NCBI RefSeq assembly: GCF_004363725.1
Contig: NZ_SNZF01000015.1
Coordinates: 42,403-106,402, forward strand
DNA: 64,000 bases
Reading direction: 5' to 3'
Source: Aquamicrobium defluvii
GTDB taxonomy: Bacteria; Pseudomonadota; Alphaproteobacteria; Rhizobiales; Rhizobiaceae
This document shows, piece by piece, positions 9,666-17,856 of this stretch (positions are counted from its first letter, which is position 1; the number at the start of each line of letters is the position of its first letter). A program made the position numbers and the translations under genes. The notes under the pieces were generated by a model. The model did not search any database. It had not been told where the DNA came from and saw only the letters and a program-made list of their open reading frames with translations.

Positions 9666-10310
9666 ATGTCGAACAAGTCCGAAAAACTGGTTTCCCTGCT
9701 CGCCGGCCAGCCGGTGATTCCGGTGCTGAGGATCGCCGATGCGAAGCAGGCGGTGCCGCTCGCCCGTGCGCTTGCGCGGGGTGGCCTGAAGGCCATCGAG
9801 ATCACGCTGCGGACCCCGGACGCCCTTGAAGCGATCAGGCGCGTGGCGGGCGAGGTCGAGGAATCCGTCGTCGGCGCCGGCACCATCCTCGATCCTGCGC
9901 AATACGACGCCGCGGCACAGGCCGGCTCGCGTTTCATCGTCAGCCCCGGCATCACCAAGGAGCTTCTGAAAGCCTCTGCCGACAGCGACATCCCGTTTCT
10001 GCCGGGGGCGATCACACCGGGCGAGATCATGGCCGCCAGACAGGTCGGCCTGACCTTCCTGAAGTTCTTCCCCGCCGAGCAGGCCGGCGGCGCAGCCTTC
10101 CTCAAGGCACTCGCCTCCCCGATCGCCGACGTGAAATTCTGCCCCACCGGCGGCGTCAGCGCGACCAACGCAGCCGGCTATCTCGGCCTGCCGAATGTGA
10201 TCTGCGTCGGCGGTTCATGGGTTGCGCCGGACGATCTCGTCGTCAACGGCGAGTGGAGCCGGATCGAGGATCTGGCCCGCGCGGCGGCCGAGCTGCGCAA
10301 GCCGGCCTGA
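9666..10310 (+). CDS. eda: 2-dehydro-3-deoxy-phosphogluconate (KDPG) aldolase
   Basis: A 214-residue class I aldolase of the KDPG/KHG family. The substrate-binding loop AIEITLRTPDALEAIR, the segment VVGAGTILDPAQ, FIVSPGITKELL, and the Schiff-base lysine in FLKFFPAEQAGG are all present, followed by FCPTGGVSATNAAGYL. It cleaves KDPG to pyruvate and glyceraldehyde-3-phosphate in the Entner-Doudoroff pathway. The ATG at 9666 starts MSNKSEKLVSLLAG; an upstream TTG is less likely. No edd gene lies beside it. A strong terminator follows 10 bases after the stop. Confidence 0.9.
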   Translation: MSNKSEKLVSLLAGQPVIPVLRIADAKQAVPLARALARGGLKAIEITLRTPDALEAIRRVAGEVEESVVGAGTILDPAQYDAAAQAGSRFIVSPGITKELLKASADSDIPFLPGAITPGEIMAARQVGLTFLKFFPAEQAGGAAFLKALASPIADVKFCPTGGVSATNAAGYLGLPNVICVGGSWVAPDDLVVNGEWSRIEDLARAAAELRKPA

Positions 10311-10320
10311 CGACGGAAAC

Positions 10321-10350
10321 AAAAAAAGCGCCTGCATGACAGGCGCTTTT
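10321..10350. terminator. Bidirectional intrinsic terminator between eda and the DUF882 gene
   Basis: AAAAGCGCCTG (10324-10334) and CAGGCGCTTTT (10340-10350) form a perfect 11-bp stem around a 5-base loop, with A- and T-runs on both sides. It can end the eda transcript (plus) and the convergent DUF882 transcript (minus). Confidence 0.85.
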
Positions 10351-10395
10351 CAGATCGGCTTTGTCGTCGGCCTCAGGCGGATCCGCTCCGAGACC

Positions 10396-12261
10396 TCAGT
10401 TCACCTTCGACTCGAAGCGCGCGACGGACAGGAAGTTCACGGCAGTGCCGGTGAACTGATTGGCCCTGGCCATTTCGTTGCGGGCCTGGAAGCCGGTGGT
10501 ATAGACCTCGGTCGGCGCCGTGCGGACCAGATTGTAGGCATAGCGCGGCGCGGTGGCCGCGTTGGAGGCCTTCACCACATAGTCGCCGGAGTTGAGCGCC
10601 CAGCGCGCCCGCTCGGGCGCGGCCGAGACGACCACGGCCCTCGGTTCGGACCTTGCGACTTCGGCGGTCGGGCGGGCCGACTTGCGCGTCGTCTTTACGT
10701 TTCCGCCGATTGCGCCAGCCGGATCGGCCGGTGTCCCGATGGCTGCGGCGCGCGGCGATGCAGGAGCGGCATCGACACCCGTCGGATCGGCGAAGGCCGA
10801 ACGCGGAGTGGGAATTGCCGCAATCTGATATTCCTCGTCGCCTGCTTCTTCGAGCAGGGCCTTGACCTCATCACCCGGACGGGCGCTCGGCACCACCGCC
10901 AGCGTATCGGCGGTTGGTACCGCCTCATCGGATGCCAGTGCCAGAAGCGCCGATGCATTGTCGGACGCAGGCGCAAGCTGCGGGCGGAAGCTCGGCACCG
11001 GAACCGCTGCCGCCGGAGCCTCGCTGGAGGCCACCTGGGATGCCGGCTCGCCACTCGCCTGTGCGAAGGGCACATCTTCAGGCGTCGGGCGAAGCGCTGC
11101 GGTCTGCACCGGGCTGACATCGGCCACGCCGAATGGAACCGTATCGGGCGTCTGCACGCCCACATCCGCCTTGGGGCGCGGCGCCGCGCCGGGCACGGGA
11201 ATGCTGCGCACCGGAAGCGCTGCGATGATCGTTTCCGGAGTCTCCTGCGGTTCCTCCGCAAGCTCCGGGACTTCCGCGCGCCTTGCCTGATCAGGCGAGA
11301 TGACGGCGATGCCCGGCAGATTGCTCTGTGTTCCGGCAGCCGGTTTCCTGGCAGCCGTGGCGACGGGCTTCTTCGGGGCCGGAGCGGCGGCAACGGCCAC
11401 GCCGTTATCCTCTTCCTCGTCGGCTCCGCCGCCGAACAGTGCCGCAAGCAGGCCGCCGGACTTGCCGGACTTGCCGGAACCGGAAGTGGTGGGGCCGGCG
11501 AGAGCGATCGCAGGCGAACCTGCCGCGCTGCGCGACTTGTAGGCGGCGAGAGCCTGCTCGTAGCCGGGCAGCGGCTTGCCGTCGCTGGGAACATGCAGCG
11601 TCTTGCCGTTCGGGAAGACGCTTGCCAGTTCCTTGCGGCTGATGCCGGGCCAGTGGCGGACATTGCCGACATCCATATGGACGAAGGGCGAGCCCGAGGT
11701 CGGATAGTAGCCGACGCCGCCACCCTGCATCTTGAGGCCGATATCGCGCAGCTTCTTCAAGGGCACGCCCGGGATGAAGAAGTCCATCGCCTTGCCGAGC
11801 ATGTGCTGGCTTTTCTGGGCGACACCCTTCGAGCGGCCGCGCAGCATGTTGTTGGTCGCAGGCGAGCGATAGGCGCTGACGACGTGGATATATTCGCGCG
11901 AGCCGGTCGCCCGGTAGGCTTCCCACACGAGGTCGAGCAGGCGCGGGTCCATCTTGGTGGGCTCGTTGCGACGCCAGTCGCGCAGGAAAACGTTCAGCTT
12001 TTTCAGCCCGGCCTGGTCGTAGCGCCCGTTGCGCTTGAAGACGATTTCCGCCTTCTCCTTGGTGTGCAGATTATGGAGCTTGAGCGCCCTCACCTCCGCC
12101 TGCGCGGCGGGGGCGGAAACCGTGTAGAGACCGAAAGCGCATACCGCCGCCACCAGCCATCTGGTGATGCTGCCGCAGGGATGCCGACCGTTTTTGTGCC
12201 GTTCGCTTCTGTTCAAATCAAAAGGCCTTGCAGGCTGCCGTTTGTCCCCGGATTTGAGCAA
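10396..12261 (-). CDS. DUF882 (YcbK/MepK-like) murein peptidase domain protein with long Pro/Ala-rich tail
   Basis: Up to 621 residues. An N-terminal hydrophobic export segment (RWLVAAVCAFGLYTVSAPAAQA) is followed by the DUF882/peptidase M15-like domain (about residues 55-220). It has VVSAYRSPATNNMLRG, SQHMLGKAMDFF and PFVHMDVGNVRHW, which supply the SxHxxGxAxD and H-x-D zinc ligands of the family. Relatives such as MepK cleave peptidoglycan cross-links. The remaining 400 residues are low-complexity Pro/Ala/Ser with short repeats ending in a folded-looking segment. No ATG is available; TTG at 12261 or TTG at 12216 may start it. Confidence 0.75.
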   Translation of the reverse strand: MLKSGDKRQPARPFDLNRSERHKNGRHPCGSITRWLVAAVCAFGLYTVSAPAAQAEVRALKLHNLHTKEKAEIVFKRNGRYDQAGLKKLNVFLRDWRRNEPTKMDPRLLDLVWEAYRATGSREYIHVVSAYRSPATNNMLRGRSKGVAQKSQHMLGKAMDFFIPGVPLKKLRDIGLKMQGGGVGYYPTSGSPFVHMDVGNVRHWPGISRKELASVFPNGKTLHVPSDGKPLPGYEQALAAYKSRSAAGSPAIALAGPTTSGSGKSGKSGGLLAALFGGGADEEEDNGVAVAAAPAPKKPVATAARKPAAGTQSNLPGIAVISPDQARRAEVPELAEEPQETPETIIAALPVRSIPVPGAAPRPKADVGVQTPDTVPFGVADVSPVQTAALRPTPEDVPFAQASGEPASQVASSEAPAAAVPVPSFRPQLAPASDNASALLALASDEAVPTADTLAVVPSARPGDEVKALLEEAGDEEYQIAAIPTPRSAFADPTGVDAAPASPRAAAIGTPADPAGAIGGNVKTTRKSARPTAEVARSEPRAVVVSAAPERARWALNSGDYVVKASNAATAPRYAYNLVRTAPTEVYTTGFQARNEMARANQFTGTAVNFLSVARFESKVN

Positions 12262-12426
12262 ACGGATATGGATTAACCAAATCCGAATATCAATCCTAAT
12301 GGTTAATCATCGCTTATTGAAGCCCAAATGCGGTGACAGCGTGGCAGCCCGAAGGCCGAAAAGGTGCAAGGCGGTGTATGGTTAATCAGAAGTTTAATCA
12401 GATTTAACAAAACCTTATCGAAAGTT

Positions 12427-13926
12427 TCACGAGTCGCCACAATTCGCGGCGTCGGTGCCTGCGACATTACGGACAGCGTCCGGGTCGATCCCGTATTCCC
12501 TGAGCTTGCGGTAAAGCGTCGAACGGCCGATGCCCAGCCGGCGCGCAACCTCGCTCATGCGCCCGTTATAATGGTCGATGGCGAAACGAATCATTTCCAG
12601 TTCGGTGGAGGCGAGTGCGCGCACCTCGCCACGTTCGTCCAGCATGGAAACGAGGCCGGGCTGAGGTTTCGGCTCGCGGCACGCTGCCGCCGCCGCCGGA
12701 ACGGACGCCGCCACTGCGGTGGCGCCGTCACGATCGTCGAGACTGATCCCGCCTTCCACCTGCGCCCTGATCTGCGGGAACTCTGCTTCGGTCAGCATGT
12801 CCCCTTCACAGAGCACGGCGGCGCGGAAAACCGCGTTCTCGAGCTGCCTTATATTGCCGGGCCAGTCGTAAGCCTGAAGCAGCGCCAGAGCTTCCTCCGA
12901 TATGCCGCGTGGCGGCTTGTCCACGCCCACGGTGCGCAGGAAGTGGCGCACGAGCAGCGGAATGTCCTCACGCCGGTCCCGCAGCGGCGGCACGTAGATC
13001 GGAAACACATTGAGGCGATAGAACAGGTCCTCGCGAAACCGCCCTTCCTTCACCTGCTGGATCAGGTCGCGATGCGTGGCGGAGATCAGCCTGATGTCGA
13101 CCTTCACCGTCTGGCGTCCGCCAACCGGGTCGACCTCGCCTTCCTGCACCGCGCGCAGCAGTTTCACCTGCACATCGAGCGGCAGGTCGCCCACTTCATC
13201 CAGGAACAGCGTGCCGCCGTCCGCTTCCACGAACTTGCCGACATGCTTTTCCATGGCGCCGGTGAAGGCGCCTTTCTCATGACCGAACAGGATCGATTCG
13301 ACCAGATTTTCGGGGATGGCCCCGCAATTGACCGTTACGAACGGCTTTTTGCGACGGTCGCTGCTGCCCTGTATGGCGCGCGCAACCAGTTCCTTGCCGA
13401 CGCCGGATTCCCCCTCGATCAGGATCGGAATGCGCGAGGCGGCCGCCTTCTGGCCGAGCCGCACGACCCGGTCCATGGCCGGACTGTGCGTCAGCAGGTC
13501 CCTGAAGGTCAGCACACCGGCGCCACGCCTGGCGGCGCTTCGTGTCCTGCCCTCCGCTGCCCCGACCTTCAGCGCCCCCGAAATGGCCGCCTGAAGACGC
13601 TCTGGCGAAGCGGGCTTGACCACGAAGTCGAAGGCGCCGTTGCGCATGGCCTGCACCACCGTATCGATGCCGCCCTGCGCCGTCTGCACGATGACCGGTA
13701 CGCGTATGTCGCGCTCGCGCATCGCCTTGAGCACGCCGATGCCATCGAGGCCGGGCATCGCAAGGTCCAGTATGGCGACCGAAATATCGTCCTGCCCGTC
13801 GAGCGCCAGGAGGCCGGCTTCCCCGCCATCGGTGACCACGGCCCGGTGGCCGAATTTCGAGACCGCCGCCTCCAGCAGCCTGCGCTGGACCGGATCGTCA
13901 TCGACTATGAGCACGGAACCTGACAT
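12427..13926 (-). CDS. NtrC-family sigma-54-dependent response regulator
   Basis: A 499-residue protein with the complete layout: receiver domain (1-120, LIVDDD, phospho-acceptor Asp54 in AILDLAMPGLDG), AAA+ sigma-54 activator domain (about 150-380) with Walker A GESGVGKE, the sigma-54 contact loop GAFTGA, Walker B TLFLDEVGD and the arginine region RFREDLFYRLNVFP, and a C-terminal Fis-type helix-turn-helix (SEVARRLGIGRSTLYRKLREYG). No histidine kinase is beside it, so the partner is elsewhere. The receiver is unusual in ASPERLQAAISGA following VKP. It activates sigma-54 promoters; targets are unknown. Confidence 0.9.
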   Translation of the reverse strand: MSGSVLIVDDDPVQRRLLEAAVSKFGHRAVVTDGGEAGLLALDGQDDISVAILDLAMPGLDGIGVLKAMRERDIRVPVIVQTAQGGIDTVVQAMRNGAFDFVVKPASPERLQAAISGALKVGAAEGRTRSAARRGAGVLTFRDLLTHSPAMDRVVRLGQKAAASRIPILIEGESGVGKELVARAIQGSSDRRKKPFVTVNCGAIPENLVESILFGHEKGAFTGAMEKHVGKFVEADGGTLFLDEVGDLPLDVQVKLLRAVQEGEVDPVGGRQTVKVDIRLISATHRDLIQQVKEGRFREDLFYRLNVFPIYVPPLRDRREDIPLLVRHFLRTVGVDKPPRGISEEALALLQAYDWPGNIRQLENAVFRAAVLCEGDMLTEAEFPQIRAQVEGGISLDDRDGATAVAASVPAAAAACREPKPQPGLVSMLDERGEVRALASTELEMIRFAIDHYNGRMSEVARRLGIGRSTLYRKLREYGIDPDAVRNVAGTDAANCGDS

Positions 13927-13996
13927 GAATGCCCGAACTGCCCGCCTGTTTTCCCCTATGGATCAACATGGCACAGGGTTCTAAATAAGGTTTCAA

Positions 13997-14037
13997 AAAA
14001 GCCGGTGAACGAATTGTTTCGCATTTGACCGGCTTTT
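13997..14037. repeat. Long inverted repeat in the divergent region before pepF
   Basis: AAAAGCCGGT (13997-14006) is perfectly complementary to ACCGGCTTTT (14028-14037), with a 21-base loop that can pair a little further. It looks like a terminator but lies upstream of both divergent genes. It would therefore act in the pepF leader, or mark a terminator for an unseen small transcript. Confidence 0.55.
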
Positions 14038-14075
14038 CGCCCCGCATCGAACAAAGCAGACCCGAAAGGTTTCCC

Positions 14076-15926
14076 ATGCCCAGCTTCCCGGACAGACAGT
14101 TTGCCGCGCCATCTGCCGCTGCCGCGCTCGCGAAGGCGGACCTCGGCGATCTGCCCGAATGGAACCTCTCCGACCTTTACGCCGGCATCGACGCGCCGGA
14201 GCTGAAGCGCGATCTGGAAAAGGCCACCGGCGACGCCACTGCCTTCGAGGAGCGGTGGAAGGGCAAGCTCGCCGCCGAGGCCGGGCGCGGCAGCCAGGGC
14301 AGGCTTGGCGAGGCCATGCGCGAATATGAAGCGCTCGACGAGCTGGCAGGCCGCATCGGCTCCTATGCCGGACTGCTCTATACGGGCGATACCTCCGACC
14401 CCGTCCGCGCCAAATTCTATGGCGACGTGCAGCAGAAGCTGACCGATGCCGGCTCGCATCTGTTGTTCTTCGGGCTGGAACTGAACAAGATCGACGATGC
14501 GCTGATCGAAAAGGCACTGTCGGAGGACCCCGCTTTCGGCCACTACAGGCCGTGGATCGAGGACCTGCGCAAGGAAAAGCCCTACCAGCTCGAGGACCGC
14601 GTCGAGCAGCTCTTCCATGAAAAGTCGGTCACGGGTCGCGGTGCCTGGAACCGCCTGTTCGACGAGACCATGACGGGCCTGCGCTTCACGGTCGACGGCG
14701 AGGAACAGACGCTGGAGCCGACCCTGAACCGCTTGCAGGATGCCGACGGCGAGGTGCGCCGCAAGGCTGCCGAAGCGCTGGCCGCCACCTTCTCGAAGAA
14801 CATCCGCACCTTCACGCTGATCACCAACACACTGGCCAAGGACAAGGAAATTTCCGACCGCTGGCGCGGCTTCCAGGACATTGCCGACTCCCGCCACCTC
14901 GCCAACCGCGTGGAGCGCGAGGTCGTGGACGCGCTGGCGGCAGCTGTGCGCGAAGCCTATCCGCGCCTGTCGCACCGCTACTATGCCATGAAGGCGCGCT
15001 GGCTCGGCATGGAAGCCATGAACCACTGGGACCGCAACGCGCCGCTACCGGAGACGCCGCAGGCGGTCATCGGCTGGAACGAAGCGAAGAACACGGTGCT
15101 CGACGCCTATCACGGCTTCGCGCCGCAGATGGCCGGCATCGCCCGCCAGTTCTTCGACCGCAACTGGATCGACGCCCCGACGCGGCCCGGCAAATCGCCC
15201 GGCGCCTTTGCCCACCCGACAGTTCCGTCCGTGCATCCCTATGTGCTCCTGAACTACATGGGCAAGCCGCGTGACGTGATGACGCTGGCACACGAGCTCG
15301 GCCATGGCGTGCATCAGGTTCTGGCCGGCGGACAGGGCGCGCTGATGGCCGCCACGCCGCTGACGCTGGCCGAAACCGCCTCGGTGTTCGGCGAGATGCT
15401 CACTTTCCGCTCGCTGCTCGACCGCACGACCGACAGGCGCGAGCGCAAGGCCATGCTTGCCCAGAAGGTCGAGGACATGATCAACACGGTGGTGCGCCAG
15501 GTCGCCTTCTACGAATTCGAGCGCAAGGTGCATACCGAGCGCCGCAATGGCGAGCTGACATCCGATCAGCTGGGCCAGTTCTGGATGGACGTGCAGGCCG
15601 AAAGCCTCGGGCCGGCAATCAGGCTGCGCGACGGCTACGAGACCTTCTGGGCCTATATCCCCCACTTCATCCACTCGCCCTTCTATGTCTACGCCTATGC
15701 GTTCGGCGACTGTCTGGTGAACTCGCTCTACGCCGTCTACCGGAATGCCGAAAGCGGCTTCCAGGAGAAGTATTTCGACATGCTGCGGGCGGGCGGCACG
15801 AAGCATCACTCGGAACTCCTGAAGCCGTTCGGCATCGACGCCACCGATCCGGGCTTCTGGCAGACGGGCCTCGGAGTCATCTCGTCGCTGATCGACGAGC
15901 TGGAAGCTCTGGACAAAGCAGCCTGA
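14076..15926 (+). CDS. pepF: M3 family oligoendopeptidase F
   Basis: A 616-residue cytoplasmic zinc metallopeptidase. The family zinc motif HELGH is at residues 406-410 within LAHELGHGVHQ, with the third ligand Glu in LAETASVFGEM. The N-terminal part (FPDRQFA..., LPEWNLSDLYAG) is typical of PepF/M3B enzymes, which hydrolyse peptides of about 5-20 residues. GAAAGG precedes the ATG at 14076. Its stop is 13 bases before the pabB start, so the three genes pepF-pabB-pabC probably share a transcript, although no functional link is known. Confidence 0.92.
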   Translation: MPSFPDRQFAAPSAAAALAKADLGDLPEWNLSDLYAGIDAPELKRDLEKATGDATAFEERWKGKLAAEAGRGSQGRLGEAMREYEALDELAGRIGSYAGLLYTGDTSDPVRAKFYGDVQQKLTDAGSHLLFFGLELNKIDDALIEKALSEDPAFGHYRPWIEDLRKEKPYQLEDRVEQLFHEKSVTGRGAWNRLFDETMTGLRFTVDGEEQTLEPTLNRLQDADGEVRRKAAEALAATFSKNIRTFTLITNTLAKDKEISDRWRGFQDIADSRHLANRVEREVVDALAAAVREAYPRLSHRYYAMKARWLGMEAMNHWDRNAPLPETPQAVIGWNEAKNTVLDAYHGFAPQMAGIARQFFDRNWIDAPTRPGKSPGAFAHPTVPSVHPYVLLNYMGKPRDVMTLAHELGHGVHQVLAGGQGALMAATPLTLAETASVFGEMLTFRSLLDRTTDRRERKAMLAQKVEDMINTVVRQVAFYEFERKVHTERRNGELTSDQLGQFWMDVQAESLGPAIRLRDGYETFWAYIPHFIHSPFYVYAYAFGDCLVNSLYAVYRNAESGFQEKYFDMLRAGGTKHHSELLKPFGIDATDPGFWQTGLGVISSLIDELEALDKAA

Positions 15927-15939
15927 ACACGGGGCAGGC

Positions 15940-17091
15940 GTGACGGACGCTCCCTTCATTCTCTTCCGCAACGACCCGGCCGGCGATGAAACGCTGTTCG
16001 GGCGACCCTCGGAGATCGTTGCGCCTTTCGGGCCAGCCGAGTTCGATAACGCCTGGAAGCGGCTTCAGGCCGCCCATGAGGCGGGGAAATGGCTGGCCGG
16101 CTATGTCTCCTATGAGGCCGGCTACCTGCTGGAACCGAAGCTCGCGCCATTGCTGCCGGAGGGCCGGCGCGCGCCCCTGCTTTGCATGGGCATCTTCGAC
16201 GCGCCGCAGGAGCGGGGCATTCCCGCCCCTGCCGATGCGGCGAGCAACGGGCCGATCTACGATGCGCGGGCAAGCTGGTCCTTCGCGGACTATGTAAAGC
16301 GCTTCGCCCGCCTGCACCGGCATCTGCGCGAAGGCGACTGCTATCAGGGCAACCTGACCTTCCGCGTCGATGCGCAGTGGACGGGCACGCCTGCGGCCGC
16401 GTTCGACGCGCTGACCGGGCGCCAGCCTGTGCGCTATGGCGCGCTGGCTTCGCTGGGCGCCGGCCCCGTCGTGCTGTCGCGCTCGCCCGAACTGTTCTTC
16501 GAAGTAGACGCCGACGGCTGGATCGAGACCCATCCCATGAAGGGCACCGCGCCGCGCGGGGCAACACCTGCGCAAGACGAACGATTGAAGGATTTCCTGC
16601 GCAACGACGAGAAAAATCAGGCCGAAAACCGGATGATCGTCGACCTGCTGCGCAACGACATTTCGCTGATCTCGGAAGTCGGCTCGCTCCACGTGCCGGA
16701 ACTCTTCCGCATCGAAAGCTACCCGACCGTGCACCAGATGGTGAGCAGGGTGCGCGCAAAGCTCCTGCCCGGCCTGTCCTTGCGCCGCATCTTCGCCGCC
16801 CTCTTCCCATGCGGGTCGATCACCGGCGCACCCAAGATCAGGGCGATGGAGATATTGCGCGAACTGGAAACCGGCCCGCGCGACGTCTATTGCGGCGCCA
16901 TCGGCTGGGTCGCGCCGGGTGGAGAAATGCGCTTTTCCGTCGCCATCCGCACCATCTCGCTCTTTGCCGGCGGCGAGGCCATCTACAATGTCGGCGGAGG
17001 CGTGGTGTTCGATTCCACCGCCGAAGAGGAATATCGGGAATGCCTGCTGAAAGCCCGCTTCGCGACGGGAACGGTCCCGGCTTCAAGCTGA
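15940..17091 (+). CDS. pabB: Aminodeoxychorismate synthase component I
   Basis: A 383-residue chorismate-binding enzyme starting at a GTG with GGGGCAGG before it. Conserved blocks include LREGDCYQGNLTF, MKGTAPRG, NRMIVDLLRNDI, FPCGSITGAPKIRAMEI and YNVGGGVVFDSTAEEEYRE. It aminates chorismate to 4-amino-4-deoxychorismate, using ammonia from a PabA glutaminase not seen here, for p-aminobenzoate and folate synthesis. Anthranilate synthase is a related possibility, but pairing with a class IV aminotransferase favours PabB. It is shorter than PabB of enteric bacteria, as usual in rhizobia. Confidence 0.88.
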   Translation: MTDAPFILFRNDPAGDETLFGRPSEIVAPFGPAEFDNAWKRLQAAHEAGKWLAGYVSYEAGYLLEPKLAPLLPEGRRAPLLCMGIFDAPQERGIPAPADAASNGPIYDARASWSFADYVKRFARLHRHLREGDCYQGNLTFRVDAQWTGTPAAAFDALTGRQPVRYGALASLGAGPVVLSRSPELFFEVDADGWIETHPMKGTAPRGATPAQDERLKDFLRNDEKNQAENRMIVDLLRNDISLISEVGSLHVPELFRIESYPTVHQMVSRVRAKLLPGLSLRRIFAALFPCGSITGAPKIRAMEILRELETGPRDVYCGAIGWVAPGGEMRFSVAIRTISLFAGGEAIYNVGGGVVFDSTAEEEYRECLLKARFATGTVPASS

Positions 17092-17705
17092 TCGAAACGC
17101 TGCGCTGGGAGCCGGCGAGCGGCTTCCTGCGGCTGGGGCGGCATCTGGACCGCCTTGCCGGTTCGGCTCGGGAACTTGGCTTCAGCTACGACCCGGGCAG
17201 GACCCGGCAGGCGCTGGAACATGCCGTCGCCGGAAAAGAAATGCCGCTGCGCCTGCGCCTGCTTCTCGAACCGAACGGCTCGCCGGAGGCAACGGCACAG
17301 CCGTTCCAGCCTCTGCCGGAAGGCGCGGTCTGGAAGCTGCGGCTGGCGGCTGCACGCCTCTCCTCCACCGACAGGCTGCTGCGCCACAAGACCACGCGCC
17401 GCGAGACCTACGAACGGGCCCGCGCCGAATATCCCGCGACCGAAGCGGATGAGGTTCTGCTGTGCAACGAGCGCGGAGAGATCTGCGAAGGCACGATCAC
17501 GAATCTCTTCGTGGAGTTCGGCGACGGCATCCTCGTCACCCCGCCGCTCGGCTGTGGGCTTCTGGCAGGCGTATTGCGCAAGGAATTGATCGATCAGGGC
17601 CGCGCCGTGGAAGGTGTGATGACGCCTGAAACGCTGGGCTCCGCACGCGCGATCTTCATGGGAAACTCCCTGCGCGGCCTGATTCCGGCGCGCCTGCTGC
17701 CGTAG
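17040..17705 (+). CDS. pabC: 4-amino-4-deoxychorismate lyase (class IV aminotransferase fold)
   Basis: A 221-residue fold-IV PLP enzyme. The probable PLP lysine is in RLLRHKTTRRETYE, and the cofactor-binding region is EICEGTITNLFVEFGDGILVTPPL followed by GLLAGVLRKELI. It would release pyruvate from aminodeoxychorismate to give p-aminobenzoate. The ATG at 17040 with GAGGAATATCGGG in front overlaps the end of pabB by 52 bases in another frame, a tight coupling of the two steps. Many rhizobial genomes place the two domains side by side or fused. Confidence 0.85.
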   Translation: MPAESPLRDGNGPGFKLIETLRWEPASGFLRLGRHLDRLAGSARELGFSYDPGRTRQALEHAVAGKEMPLRLRLLLEPNGSPEATAQPFQPLPEGAVWKLRLAAARLSSTDRLLRHKTTRRETYERARAEYPATEADEVLLCNERGEICEGTITNLFVEFGDGILVTPPLGCGLLAGVLRKELIDQGRAVEGVMTPETLGSARAIFMGNSLRGLIPARLLP

Positions 17706-17856
17706 CGTAAGCGCCTTCCGCCGCTTACCATATTGCCAGATTGGCATGCAACGACATCGAACCTGGCGGGTTTCACTGGTATGTGACAAATATCTGTGAT
17801 TGTTGCGCCAGGCTGCGCAAGGCTGACGACAGCGCACCAACAGGAGCGAGCGAAGA

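Noticed and set aside
10222..12276. 684-codon plus-strand open frame
   Set aside because: It is antisense to the DUF882 gene and extends across the terminator at 10321; no protein-like features.
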